Shown piece after piece: positions 18,801-26,106 of a stretch of 57,162 nt of DNA. The position numbers and the translations under genes were made by a program. The stretch's first letter is position 1. Every line of letters begins with the position of its first letter. The stretch is from Pseudomonadota bacterium (lineage in GTDB: Bacteria; Pseudomonadota; Gammaproteobacteria; Xanthomonadales; Rhodanobacteraceae). The stretch covers positions 1 through 57,162 of the forward strand of contig JAKQJM010000048.1 of assembly GCA_029561145.1 (NCBI GenBank), read 5' to 3'. Below the pieces are notes generated by a model. It worked only from the letters and a program-made list of their open reading frames with translations, had not been told where the DNA came from and made no database searches.

Positions 18801-20399
18801 GAGCTCCGTGCGTTGGCCACACGACGCGAAGAGCTCACCCAGGCGTTGGCAAAACTTTATCGAGAGATGGTGGCGCGTTCGGCGTGGCTAAAGACGAAGC
18901 AGAAAACCACGCACAGCGTGCTTCAAGCATTGATGGCGTTCGCTACCGCGATTGGCAAAATCGGCAAGGCCACGGGACCCAACGCCTCGATGTACCGGCG
19001 CAATGCACGCGAGTCCATGGACCGCGCCGTCGGCGCCGTGCCGTGCTGGATTATGTCCCACGCTCGCGTGTCCGAGTCGGCGCCAGCAGAACTGGGTGCG
19101 TTCGACCTCGTCATCGTCGACGAAGCAAGTCAGTCCGACATCTGGGCACTGCCGGCGATTTTGCGTGGCAAGAAAATCCTTGTCGTCGGCGACGACAAGC
19201 AGGTGTCGCCCGATGGCGGCTTCATTTCGGCGGCCTCGGTGCGCTCGTTGCGGGAACGCTTCCTCCAGGACCAGCCTTACGCGAATGCCATGACGCCGGG
19301 CATGTCGCTCTACGACCTGGCGGCGCAGGTCTATGCGGCCGACCAGGTGATGCTGCGCGAACACTTCCGTTGCGTTGCCCCGGTAATCGCCTACAGCAAC
19401 AAGAAGTTCTATCAGGGCGCCATCCAACCGCTGCGCACGCCGAAAGCATCGGAACGCATCGACCCGCCGTTGGTCGACCTCTTCGTCCACGGTGGGGTGC
19501 GCGACAAGCACGACCGAAACCCGATGGAGGCCGAAGCCATCGCCGACGAAATCGGCGCCATCCTCGACAACCCGAAGTTCGCCCACTGCTCCCTCGGTGT
19601 CGTGTCGCTGCTCGGCATGGAGCAGGCGAAGTACATCGACGAAGTTGTACGCGGCAGGTTCTCGGTTTCCGAACTCATGCGACGCAAGTTCGAGTGCGGC
19701 GATGCCCGCACGTTCCAGGGCAGCGAGCGGGACATCATGTTCCTGTCGATGGTCGCGGACCCCGGGAGCCACCATGCGTTGTCGGGCATGCGCTTCGACC
19801 AGCGCTTCAATGTGGCCGCCAGTCGCGCACGAGACCGCATGTACCTCGTGCGGTCGGTCGAAGCGGACGAGCTCTCACAGCTCGACTTGCGCCTCACCCT
19901 CATCGAGCATTTCGAAAAACCGATGGTCGCGGACGCAGGGGCCGAAGAGAGCCTCGCGTCGCTCTGCGAAAGCGGGTTCGAGCGCGAAGTCTTTGCGCGA
20001 CTTGTGGCGAAGGGTTATCGCACTGTGCCGCAGGTAAAGGTGGGCTCGTTCCGCATCGACCTGGTTGTTGAAGGCGCGCAGGACCGACGCTTGGCCATCG
20101 AGCTGGACGGCGACGACCACCATGGCCCGGACCGATGGGCACACGATATGTCCCGCCAGCGCGTGCTGGAACGCGCGGGATGGGTGTTCTGGCGTTGTTT
20201 CGCATCAACGTGGTCGATGAGCAAGGAAGCCGTGTTCGCCGAACTGCTGCAGCGGCTGGACGCGATGGGCATCGAGCCCATCGGAGCCCTGGAGCGCATT
20301 CCGAGTCTGGTGGAGCGTCGGGAATACCGAAAGGTGTTCGTTCAGGACGCCGAACAGGAGGTCGTCGAACTTATCGGGCGTGGAGGGGAGGCGCCGTAA
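15885..20399 (+). CDS. Large SF1 helicase with C-terminal restriction-endonuclease-like domain
   Basis: 1504 aa. An unassigned N-terminal region of about 360 residues precedes a superfamily 1 helicase core: Walker A GPPGTGKT at 392-399, then an insertion of nearly 700 residues with coiled-coil stretches (EIRNLQDRINRVHAEL near 480), Walker B VIVDEASQSD near 1076-1085, GDDKQVSP, and C-terminal helicase motifs FQGSERDIMF and NVAASRARDRMYLV. The last 110 residues look like a Vsr/DUF559-type nuclease: FRIDLVVEG, AIELDGDDHHG near 1404, and RQRVLERAGWVFWRCF. This architecture is common in antiphage and genome-defence helicases, but I cannot match it to a named system. It stands alone between an IS5 remnant and polysaccharide genes, so it is probably acquired cargo. 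The start is supported by CCTAGGATGAACGC upstream. Confidence 0.85.
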   Translation: MTLQHERMARLLDYIVEQAKDIDTSAFNLAQPPGFLKKLGDLRDLPGVEFNRQEEGDHVWLSIQRLPVEPAPGPPEKIAPFVSGAPDPFGPPPHVIAATLAAHLEGRDEAGATRAAIERATDDFVRKWHVWAESEKPRRLTIGLYGELFALAQQLTTTETAAKPQELVWGVGETVWRMPSESGRITFDYPLLTQATEITVDAQTMVLSVRPRDVPVRVEFDAIAACVSTSADIEKKMRAYVQSVGGVSPFDASTYTPVLKMAGTGLDPDGVYREVIAQGAEVPAPSDTLVVTDAWVLFARPRSNNFLIDDIHRLKAKVEEAVELPTGPLAMVADPANEVVHRDAVVFRGLGGGVASDGTVPVRELFFPLPYNDEQVSIVRRLETSPGVAVQGPPGTGKTHSIANIICHYLATGRRVLVTSKGEPALEVLQEKIPEEVRALTVSLLSGDREGIRQCQASISAIQHQISQLDEEATEREIRNLQDRINRVHAELYALDRRVDTIARQQLHDIDVDGTLFKAQKLAELVMEGCERHDWFDDTLTLAAEHAPPLSETEAAAMRDARRRLGKDLQYLGLRLPNAGELPPVEKLTYLHDGLVHLGRIENQLNAAPEFALQSSTLEPLGAVELFLKRVDDAVRESAELEGEAPKWGHALRVKCRQPSFASERKALEALSQDIDTLTAERAAFLQRPVEISGELLADPKSVEAVERGAESGKPFGLLAFGAGEAKARLVAVRVAGLPVTDADGWTHVSRYIRLHARVTTFLARWNAFAGELGLPTLAGGVESLRRLEGIAHAARRALMLATTSERALLAQSNTLFVTPPTGLVLGTSSDLAALAAGTRVHLTKAQLAGAAVARSRLDERLASYQGPVADGLRAFAAEQLGQADVAAAKLSADYAAALAEVHRVSSLSSDLAVVSDAADRLRGAGGERWAQRLTVSPATAIGEDEGMPSDWRQAWTWARMRGHLASIEARGELRALATRREELTQALAKLYREMVARSAWLKTKQKTTHSVLQALMAFATAIGKIGKATGPNASMYRRNARESMDRAVGAVPCWIMSHARVSESAPAELGAFDLVIVDEASQSDIWALPAILRGKKILVVGDDKQVSPDGGFISAASVRSLRERFLQDQPYANAMTPGMSLYDLAAQVYAADQVMLREHFRCVAPVIAYSNKKFYQGAIQPLRTPKASERIDPPLVDLFVHGGVRDKHDRNPMEAEAIADEIGAILDNPKFAHCSLGVVSLLGMEQAKYIDEVVRGRFSVSELMRRKFECGDARTFQGSERDIMFLSMVADPGSHHALSGMRFDQRFNVAASRARDRMYLVRSVEADELSQLDLRLTLIEHFEKPMVADAGAEESLASLCESGFEREVFARLVAKGYRTVPQVKVGSFRIDLVVEGAQDRRLAIELDGDDHHGPDRWAHDMSRQRVLERAGWVFWRCFASTWSMSKEAVFAELLQRLDAMGIEPIGALERIPSLVERREYRKVFVQDAEQEVVELIGRGGEAP

Positions 20400-20412
20400 T
20401 CCGAGAATCTGG

Positions 20413-20431
20413 CGCCGCCGGTTTGGCGGCG
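20413..20431 (+). terminator. Hairpin after the helicase-nuclease gene
   Basis: Perfect 7-bp arms CGCCGCC and GGCGGCG with loop GGTTT lie 13 nt after the helicase stop and are followed by GTTTCC. The T-run is short, so termination may be weak. The rest of the space to 20626, where the convergent GNAT gene ends, shows no gene or other signal. Confidence 0.45.
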
Positions 20432-20626
20432 GTTTCCACGCTATCGTCGGCCGGCGATCTTTTCACTCTAAGCACGTCTGGATTTCTCGCCGCGTGGGCA
20501 GTGTCATCGGCGGTGTTGCTTGGGTAACGTGATTACCTTTCATGTGGACTTTCGGAAGAGCCGGCTGTGCGATGGGCGTCTGAATTGTCAACGACGAAGA
20601 TTGCCTATGGTCACGCGAGCGAGGCT

Positions 20627-21679
20627 CTATTCGTCCTCGTCGGCCGAGGTCAGGTAGAGGTCGACCGTTCCGGATGGACGTCCATCGGTCCATTTTCCGA
20701 ATACGGGGCGCCGGCCGCGCTCCTGGAATCCGGCCGACTTCCATCCGCCGACACGGTCCTTCGCGCCCGCGATCTCGAACGACACGGCGGCATGTCCATC
20801 GCGACGCGCAGCGGCGAGCAAGGCATCGACGAACTCGCGTCGTACGCCGGACTCGCCATCGACCGACCAGCAATCGCGCACATGCAGCGTGGTGTCGTGC
20901 GCCTGGCAGGCAAACCATGCCTGCAGGAAACCATCGACAGGATGGCTCAGCAGCAGATAGCGGGTCTGCTCAAATGGGCAGCGATCGAAGCGCCAGCGTG
21001 CAAATGTCGCATCGCGGATAGCCAGCGTGGCGGTGGCGGCCGTCGTGCGTGACCAGAGCTCATCGAAGCGTGCGTCGGCGACCGCGCTCCAGCACGGTTG
21101 CCAGCGCGTGTCGGCACGCGAGCGCCAGGCATCGCGGATGCGCACCGCGAGGTCGGTGACCGGGCCGCCGAGTGCCGCCAGCGCACGCGGGAAACGGCGC
21201 GCCAGATAGGCGCGATGCCGCAGCACGCGTGCGAGGCGAACGATTTCGCCGAGCCTGCTGTAGCCGATGCGCTTGAACACCGGCGCGGCCTTCGGATTCG
21301 GGAAGCCGTACAGCAAGCCGAATCGCCGGCCGGCGGATTCCGCGAGCGCGGTCTGCAACATCAATGCCGGACCGAGTGAACGATGCTCGGCGGTCACGGC
21401 GAGGTCGACGAGGACCCCGGCCAGCATCCCGGTGCCGTTCGCAAGCAGGCGCCGCGGACCCGCCGATGCGGCGCCGACCGCTTGCCGATCGGGGCCGTGA
21501 CGCAGCACGCAGACTGTCGGTTCGCCGAACGGACACTCTTGGTAGAACCACTCGAACTTCGATTGCATGCGCGCGTCGACGCCGAGGCGACCGCGCCAGA
21601 TCCCGAGCAGTGCCTCGCGATCGCGCGCGACGCTGCCGGCGTCGACGGCATAAGGTGCTGGCGCTTGCACTTCGCTCAA
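20627..21679 (-). CDS. GNAT-family N-acyltransferase
   Basis: 350 aa. Starts at a TTG whose bases overlap the NadE stop (TTGA), matching the overlapping-start style of this operon; an alternative GTG lies three codons on. The first 150 residues contain a GNAT acyl-CoA binding core (VDLAVTAEHRSLGPAL near 92-107, then YGFPNPKAAPVFKRIGY). The C-terminal half may be a second, degenerate GNAT domain ending in FEIAGAKDRVGGWKSAGF. It probably transfers an acyl group, perhaps from the ACP encoded in the same operon, to an amino sugar or amino acid. The FemAB-like proteins of exosortase loci are functional analogues. Cytoplasmic. Confidence 0.75.
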   Translation of the reverse strand: MSEVQAPAPYAVDAGSVARDREALLGIWRGRLGVDARMQSKFEWFYQECPFGEPTVCVLRHGPDRQAVGAASAGPRRLLANGTGMLAGVLVDLAVTAEHRSLGPALMLQTALAESAGRRFGLLYGFPNPKAAPVFKRIGYSRLGEIVRLARVLRHRAYLARRFPRALAALGGPVTDLAVRIRDAWRSRADTRWQPCWSAVADARFDELWSRTTAATATLAIRDATFARWRFDRCPFEQTRYLLLSHPVDGFLQAWFACQAHDTTLHVRDCWSVDGESGVRREFVDALLAAARRDGHAAVSFEIAGAKDRVGGWKSAGFQERGRRPVFGKWTDGRPSGTVDLYLTSADEDE

Positions 21680-22665
21680 TCGTGCGCGTCCAGCTCGCGC
21701 ACTTCACCGACCAGGATCGGCGCGCGATGCAGATAGCGCGTCGTGCGCCGCTTGCTGCGGATGTCCTCGTAGACCGCTTCCGCCTGCGTCTCGGCGATGC
21801 CGAGGCATTCGGCCAGTTCGCTCGCCGGGACATCGTGGTTGAGTGCCCAGAGCGCCAGATCCATCGAGCGATACGGCAGGGCGAAATAGAACTCGTCCTG
21901 GCCCTGTTCGAGGCTGTAGGTGTCGGTGGTCGGGATCGCTGCGCAGACGCGCTCGGGCAGGCCGAGGAAGCGCGCCATGCCGTAGACCTGGGTCTTGTAC
22001 AGGTGTGCGATCGGCTTGACGTCGGCCGCGCCGTCACCGTTCTTGACGAAGAAACCCTGGTCGTATTCGAGCCGGTTCGGCGTGCCGACCACGCCGTAGT
22101 TGAGCCGATCGGCGTGGAAGTATTCGAGGTTCTTGCGGATGCGCTGCTTGAAGTTCGTCGCGGCGACGATCTGCAGGTATTCGCTGAGGCCGAGCGGACG
22201 ATCGACCTGTTCACCGCCCGGCGATACCGCGACCAGGCGAAAGCGGTTGATGCGTCCTTCGATGCCGCCTTCGATGACGATCTTGAAGCGCCAGCCGTCG
22301 CCGTACTCGGGCAGGGCGCGTCGCACCGCCGCGTCGCGTGACGCATAGCAACCGATCGCCGCCAGCGCCGGCGCGATATCGACGGTCTCGACGCGGATGC
22401 CGAGATGGCTCGCGAGCAGGTTGGCACGTGCGGCGCTGTCGTCGGAGGAATCGCGCTCCGGCAGGATCAGCGCGAAAACCCGCTCCGCTCCGAGTGCCCG
22501 CACGGCCAGGGACACGCAGGCCGAACTGTCGATGCCGCCCGAAATCGCGACGACGAGGCCGCGCTTGTGCAGTTCGCGCGAGGTGACCTCGCGCAGGCGT
22601 GCCGCGATGCGATCGGCTTCCTGCGCATAGTCGATGTCCAGCACGCTCCAATCCAGTTTTGTCAC
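21676..22665 (-). CDS. NadE-like ATP-dependent amidotransferase (NAD synthase family)
   Basis: 329 aa from a GTG overlapping the AMP-ligase stop (GTGA); the open frame extends further upstream only into that gene. The PP-loop SGGIDSS near residues 40-46 and the GTPNRLEYDQGFFVKNGDG..D..PI..LYKTQV region are those of ammonia-dependent NAD synthetase. It lacks an N-terminal glutaminase or nitrilase domain. It is longer than typical NadE (about 270 aa). Because it is coupled to an AMP-ligase, ACP and GNAT, it may adenylate and amidate a carboxylate in this pathway rather than serve as the housekeeping NadE. The family call is firm; the pathway role is inference. Confidence 0.82.
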   Translation of the reverse strand: MTKLDWSVLDIDYAQEADRIAARLREVTSRELHKRGLVVAISGGIDSSACVSLAVRALGAERVFALILPERDSSDDSAARANLLASHLGIRVETVDIAPALAAIGCYASRDAAVRRALPEYGDGWRFKIVIEGGIEGRINRFRLVAVSPGGEQVDRPLGLSEYLQIVAATNFKQRIRKNLEYFHADRLNYGVVGTPNRLEYDQGFFVKNGDGAADVKPIAHLYKTQVYGMARFLGLPERVCAAIPTTDTYSLEQGQDEFYFALPYRSMDLALWALNHDVPASELAECLGIAETQAEAVYEDIRSKRRTTRYLHRAPILVGEVRELDAHD

Positions 22666-24191
22666 GAGACCTCCCGCGGTCCGATGGTGGCAGTCAGTTG
22701 TGCGCGCCGGATCTTGCCCGAGGCGGTTTTTGGCAGCGTGTCGACGAACTCGATCTGTTTGGGAATCTTGTACGCGGCAAGGTGATCCCGGCAATGCGCC
22801 TTGATCTGGTTGATCGTCAACGACGCGTTGTCAACGAGGACGATGAAGGCCTTGATCACCTGGCCCAGCGTATCGTCGTCGATGCCGATGACGGCGACTT
22901 CGGCGATGGCCGGCAGTTCGGCGATCACTTCCTCGACATCCTTCGGATGCACGCGATGCGCACCGGTCTTGATCATGTCGCTGCGCCGCCCCGAGAGATA
23001 GAGAAAACCCTCGTCGTCGAGATGGCCCATGTCACCGGTGCGCAACCAGCCATCGACGAGGACGCTGGCCGTGGCCTGTGGATCGCGCCAGTAGCCCGGC
23101 ATGACGTTCGGTCCGCGTGCGTGCACGTCGCCGACTTCGAAGGCATTCGCCGCCTGGCCATCCTCGCGGCGCACGACGATCTCGACGCCGGGCACCGGAA
23201 TGCCGACCGAGCCCGATTTCTCCTCGCGCCGTGCGGGTGGCAACCAGGTGAGGCGTGCGGTTGCTTCGGTTTGCCCGTACATGATGTAGAGCTCGGCCTG
23301 GGGCATCGCCTCGTGCAGGCGCCGCGCCGTCGCGGGCGCCATCGCGCCGCCGGCCTGGGTCAGGTAGCGCAACGAGGAAAGGTCGTAGTCGGCCAGCGGC
23401 ACGCGATTGAGGAGCAGCAGGAAGGTCGACGGAACGCCGGAGAATCCGCTGACGCGTTCGCGCGCCATGGTCTCGACCATGAGGTGCGGGAACACGAGGT
23501 TGGATTCGATCACCAGGAACGCGCCGACCGCGAGATGCGTATGCAGCACCGACGCACCATACGAATAATAGAACGGCAATACCGAAACGATGCTGTCGTC
23601 GCGGCCCAACCCGAGGTAGGCGATGATCGAGTCGATATTGGCGGCGAGATTGCCGTGGCTCAGCATGACGCCCTTCGGCGCGCCCGTGGTGCCGGAGGTG
23701 TAGAGGATCATGGCCAGCGTGGCGGACTCGGCGCGCGCGATTTCACAGGGATGTTCCACCCGCATGAGCTCGGCCCAGGTTGCCGCCGGAAGCAGTGATC
23801 CGGCATCGGTCACGATGCGCAGGAGCGGCGCCTCGATCGCATCGAGTGCCATCGCGGCGTCGCTGTTCCCTGCCTCGTGGATCACGCAACGCGCCTCGCA
23901 ATGACGCAGCCAGGGCTCGAAATCCCAGCGTCGCGCCTGGGCGTTGAGCGGGACGATGACGCAACCGGCGATCCAGCAGCCATAGCAGGCCACGATGGCC
24001 TCGATGCTGTTGGTCAGGATCGTGGCGACGCGATCGCCCGGGGCGAGTCCCGCGCTCCTCAGGTATCGCGCAAATGCGCAGGCTTCCGCCCACAAGGTGG
24101 CATAGTCGATGCGGCGCGAGCCGTCGGCGACGGCCCTGCGCTGCGGTTCGCCGATGGCCACGTTTGCGACACGGGCAACGAGCGGTGTCAT
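22662..24191 (-). CDS. AMP-forming acyl/aminoacyl-CoA ligase
   Basis: 509 aa of the acyl-adenylate-forming superfamily: LYTSGTTGAPKGVMLSHG near 158-175, MYGQTEATARL, GWLRTGDMG, GRRSDMIKTGAHRVHPKDVE and the catalytic-Lys motif KTASGKIRR near the end. It resembles the exosortase A-associated acyl-CoA ligase family (TIGR03098). It should activate a small carboxylic or amino acid and load it on the ACP encoded 10 bp upstream. It overlaps the following NadE-like gene by 4 nt. The substrate is not readable. Soluble. Confidence 0.9.
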   Translation of the reverse strand: MTPLVARVANVAIGEPQRRAVADGSRRIDYATLWAEACAFARYLRSAGLAPGDRVATILTNSIEAIVACYGCWIAGCVIVPLNAQARRWDFEPWLRHCEARCVIHEAGNSDAAMALDAIEAPLLRIVTDAGSLLPAATWAELMRVEHPCEIARAESATLAMILYTSGTTGAPKGVMLSHGNLAANIDSIIAYLGLGRDDSIVSVLPFYYSYGASVLHTHLAVGAFLVIESNLVFPHLMVETMARERVSGFSGVPSTFLLLLNRVPLADYDLSSLRYLTQAGGAMAPATARRLHEAMPQAELYIMYGQTEATARLTWLPPARREEKSGSVGIPVPGVEIVVRREDGQAANAFEVGDVHARGPNVMPGYWRDPQATASVLVDGWLRTGDMGHLDDEGFLYLSGRRSDMIKTGAHRVHPKDVEEVIAELPAIAEVAVIGIDDDTLGQVIKAFIVLVDNASLTINQIKAHCRDHLAAYKIPKQIEFVDTLPKTASGKIRRAQLTATIGPREVS

Positions 24192-24201
24192 GTGCAGGGT
24201 T

Positions 24202-24450
24202 TCAGGATGCCCGCTTGCTGGCGACGAAGGCTCCGATCGTGTCGATGGAGTCGAAGTTGGCGGGAATCATCTCGGCGTTCTCGACCTTGATCGCATAGGT
24301 ATCCTCAAGGTGCGAAATCAGCTCGAGCATGCCTGTCGAATCGACGATGCCCTTGCGGATCAGCGAATCTCCGTTGGCCAGTGCCGAGTCGTCGTCCGTG
24401 AAGAGATAGTTCTCAAGGACGAACTTCTTGATCGCGTTGGTTGCATCCAT
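24202..24450 (-). CDS. Acyl carrier protein
   Basis: 82 aa. The phosphopantetheine attachment Ser is in GIVDSTGMLELI at about residue 38; the helical pattern of a carrier protein is clear (FVLENYLF..., ISHLEDTYAIKVE). The ATG at 24448-24450 is preceded on the minus strand by AGGGGAATACC. The open frame continues far upstream without a start that makes sense, so only this C-terminal stretch is the gene. First gene of the carrier-ligase-NadE-GNAT operon; it probably carries the acid activated by the adjacent ligase. TIGR-type exosortase loci contain a similar ACP next to the ligase. Confidence 0.9.
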   Translation of the reverse strand: MDATNAIKKFVLENYLFTDDDSALANGDSLIRKGIVDSTGMLELISHLEDTYAIKVENAEMIPANFDSIDTIGAFVASKRAS

Positions 24451-24667
24451 CGACGTGGTATTCCCCTGTTCATGTCTTCCCCGGAGACCGATCGGTGTTC
24501 CGGTCCCATCGCTACCCGCCGGCACCCGTATCGACCCCGCATCCGCCGACATTCGGACCGGGCATCCCGATCCAGGCCGGGGCTTTGCAGTCGCGAATTG
24601 TGCCTTATTGGCTGCGCGTTGGCTTCCCTCGCCGTTGCGCAGATGGCAAGGTGGACGCCGGATTCCC

Positions 24668-24687
24668 GCCCGGCTGCGATGCCGGGC
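24668..24687. repeat. GC-rich hairpin upstream of lipoprotein dehydrogenase
   Basis: Perfect 7-bp arms GCCCGGC and GCCGGGC enclose TGCGAT, ending 36 nt before the start at 24724. No T-tract. The rest of the divergent space 24451-24723 has no gene. A weak promoter-like pair TTGCAG/TATTGG lies near 24588-24614 but the 15-nt spacing is poor. The other PQQ dehydrogenase of this window has a similarly placed hairpin. Confidence 0.4.
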
Positions 24688-24723
24688 CGGAAAATCCCCA
24701 GTAACCGTCGACGAGGATGTGCA

Positions 24724-25902
24724 ATGCGATTCGGACCATCGGTGGCGATCTTCCTGCTGGCTGTCGTCGGCTGCACCAATCACCCGGACGCGCCCGCGCG
24801 TCCGCAGCCGGTTGCACCGGGCGATCCGGCGGTCACCAGCGAATCGAGCGAGCGGGGCACGGTCGAGATCATCGAGCTCGCCCGAGGGCTTGATCATCCG
24901 TGGGGAATGAGCTTCCTGCCGGATCGTCGGATCCTCGTCACCGAACGGGCCGGTCGCCTGCTCCTGCTCAGCGCGGAGGGCGGGCTGATTGCGCAGATCA
25001 GCGGTCTTCCGTCGATCTTCGTCAGCGGCCAGGCCGGCCTGCTCGATGTTGCGTTGGCACCGGATTTCGAGCGCAGCGGATGGGTCTATCTGTCGTTCGC
25101 CAAGTCGAACCTGCGCGGCAATCTTGCCGGCACGGCGGTGTTCCGCGGTCGCCTGGTCGGCAACGCGTTGCAGGACGGCGAAGTGATCTACGAACAGCAA
25201 CCCAAGCTGTCGAGCGGAACCCACGTCGGCTCGCGCCTCGTGTTCGACGACGCCGGTCATCTTTTCGTGACCCAGGGCGAGAACAACAAGCGTGCAACCG
25301 CGCAGGAACTCGACAAGCTGCAGGGCAAGCTGGTCCGGCTCAATGCCGATGGCAGCGTGCCATCCGACAATCCGTTTGTCGGACGCGAGGGCGTGCGCCC
25401 CGAGATCTGGTCCTACGGCCATCGCAACATGCAGGGCGCGGCGATGAATCCGTGGACCCATGTGTTGTGGACCAGCGAGCACGGTCCGAAAGGTGGCGAC
25501 GAGATCAATATTCCCGAAGCCGGCAAGAACTATGGCTGGCCGATCATCACCTGGGGCATCAACTACGATGGCAAGCCGATTCCCGAAGCGGTCAGCAATG
25601 CCGCCGAAGGCATGCAGCAACCGCATCACTACTGGCCGGTTTCCCCGGCCGTGAGCGGCATGGCGTTCTACGCCGCCGAGCGCATCCCGGCGTGGCAGCA
25701 CAGCCTGTTCCTCGGCGCACTCGCCGGCAGCAGCCTGATCCGCCTTCAACTCGACGGCGACCGCATCACCGGCGAGGAACGCCTGCTCAGCAAGCGCAAC
25801 GAACGCATCCGCGACGTGCGCGTCGGCCCGGATGGTCTCGTCTATGTGCTGACCGATGCAGCGGATGGAAAGCTGCTGCGGATTGATCTCAAGGCGCAAT
25901 GA
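24724..25902 (+). CDS. Lipoprotein PQQ-dependent aldose dehydrogenase (YliI/Asd-like)
   Basis: 392 aa from the ATG at 24724 with GAGGA upstream; the long frame before it has no signal peptide in the right place. Residues 1-17 are a lipoprotein signal ending in VVGC (lipid-anchored Cys17). A Pro-rich linker follows, then the soluble aldose dehydrogenase propeller: GLDHPWGMSFLPD, LDVALAPDF, NMQGAAMNPWTHVLW, SEHGPKGGDEIN and NYGWPIITWG match the YliI/Asd family. It should oxidise sugars at the aldehyde carbon in the periplasm, passing electrons to the respiratory chain through PQQ. Unlike the dehydrogenase ending at 12970 it has no C-terminal Gly-Phe-Glu tail. It faces the amidotransferase gene across 204 bp in which no terminator was found. 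Confidence 0.87.
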   Translation: MRFGPSVAIFLLAVVGCTNHPDAPARPQPVAPGDPAVTSESSERGTVEIIELARGLDHPWGMSFLPDRRILVTERAGRLLLLSAEGGLIAQISGLPSIFVSGQAGLLDVALAPDFERSGWVYLSFAKSNLRGNLAGTAVFRGRLVGNALQDGEVIYEQQPKLSSGTHVGSRLVFDDAGHLFVTQGENNKRATAQELDKLQGKLVRLNADGSVPSDNPFVGREGVRPEIWSYGHRNMQGAAMNPWTHVLWTSEHGPKGGDEINIPEAGKNYGWPIITWGINYDGKPIPEAVSNAAEGMQQPHHYWPVSPAVSGMAFYAAERIPAWQHSLFLGALAGSSLIRLQLDGDRITGEERLLSKRNERIRDVRVGPDGLVYVLTDAADGKLLRIDLKAQ

Positions 25903-26106
25903 GAGGCATGGGTACCGGGCACGGATACGCTCAGGCTTGGGGTGCAACGCCTGACAGATCGACTAGCGTCGGCCATGGGATGGCCAGTGCAATCAGCGTC
26001 GCGTTTCAGTGGTACGCCAGGGTGGTGCCGAGTCGATTTGTCGACGCCGGCGCGAGAAGTGGCGCAGAAGAAGATCGATCGTGATTCCGGTTCAAACCGC
26101 AATTCT

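Noticed and set aside
24451..25947. Long N-terminal extension of the ACP frame
   Set aside because: The extension lies antisense to the lipoprotein dehydrogenase, has no domain, and an ATG with a ribosome site precedes the ACP proper.
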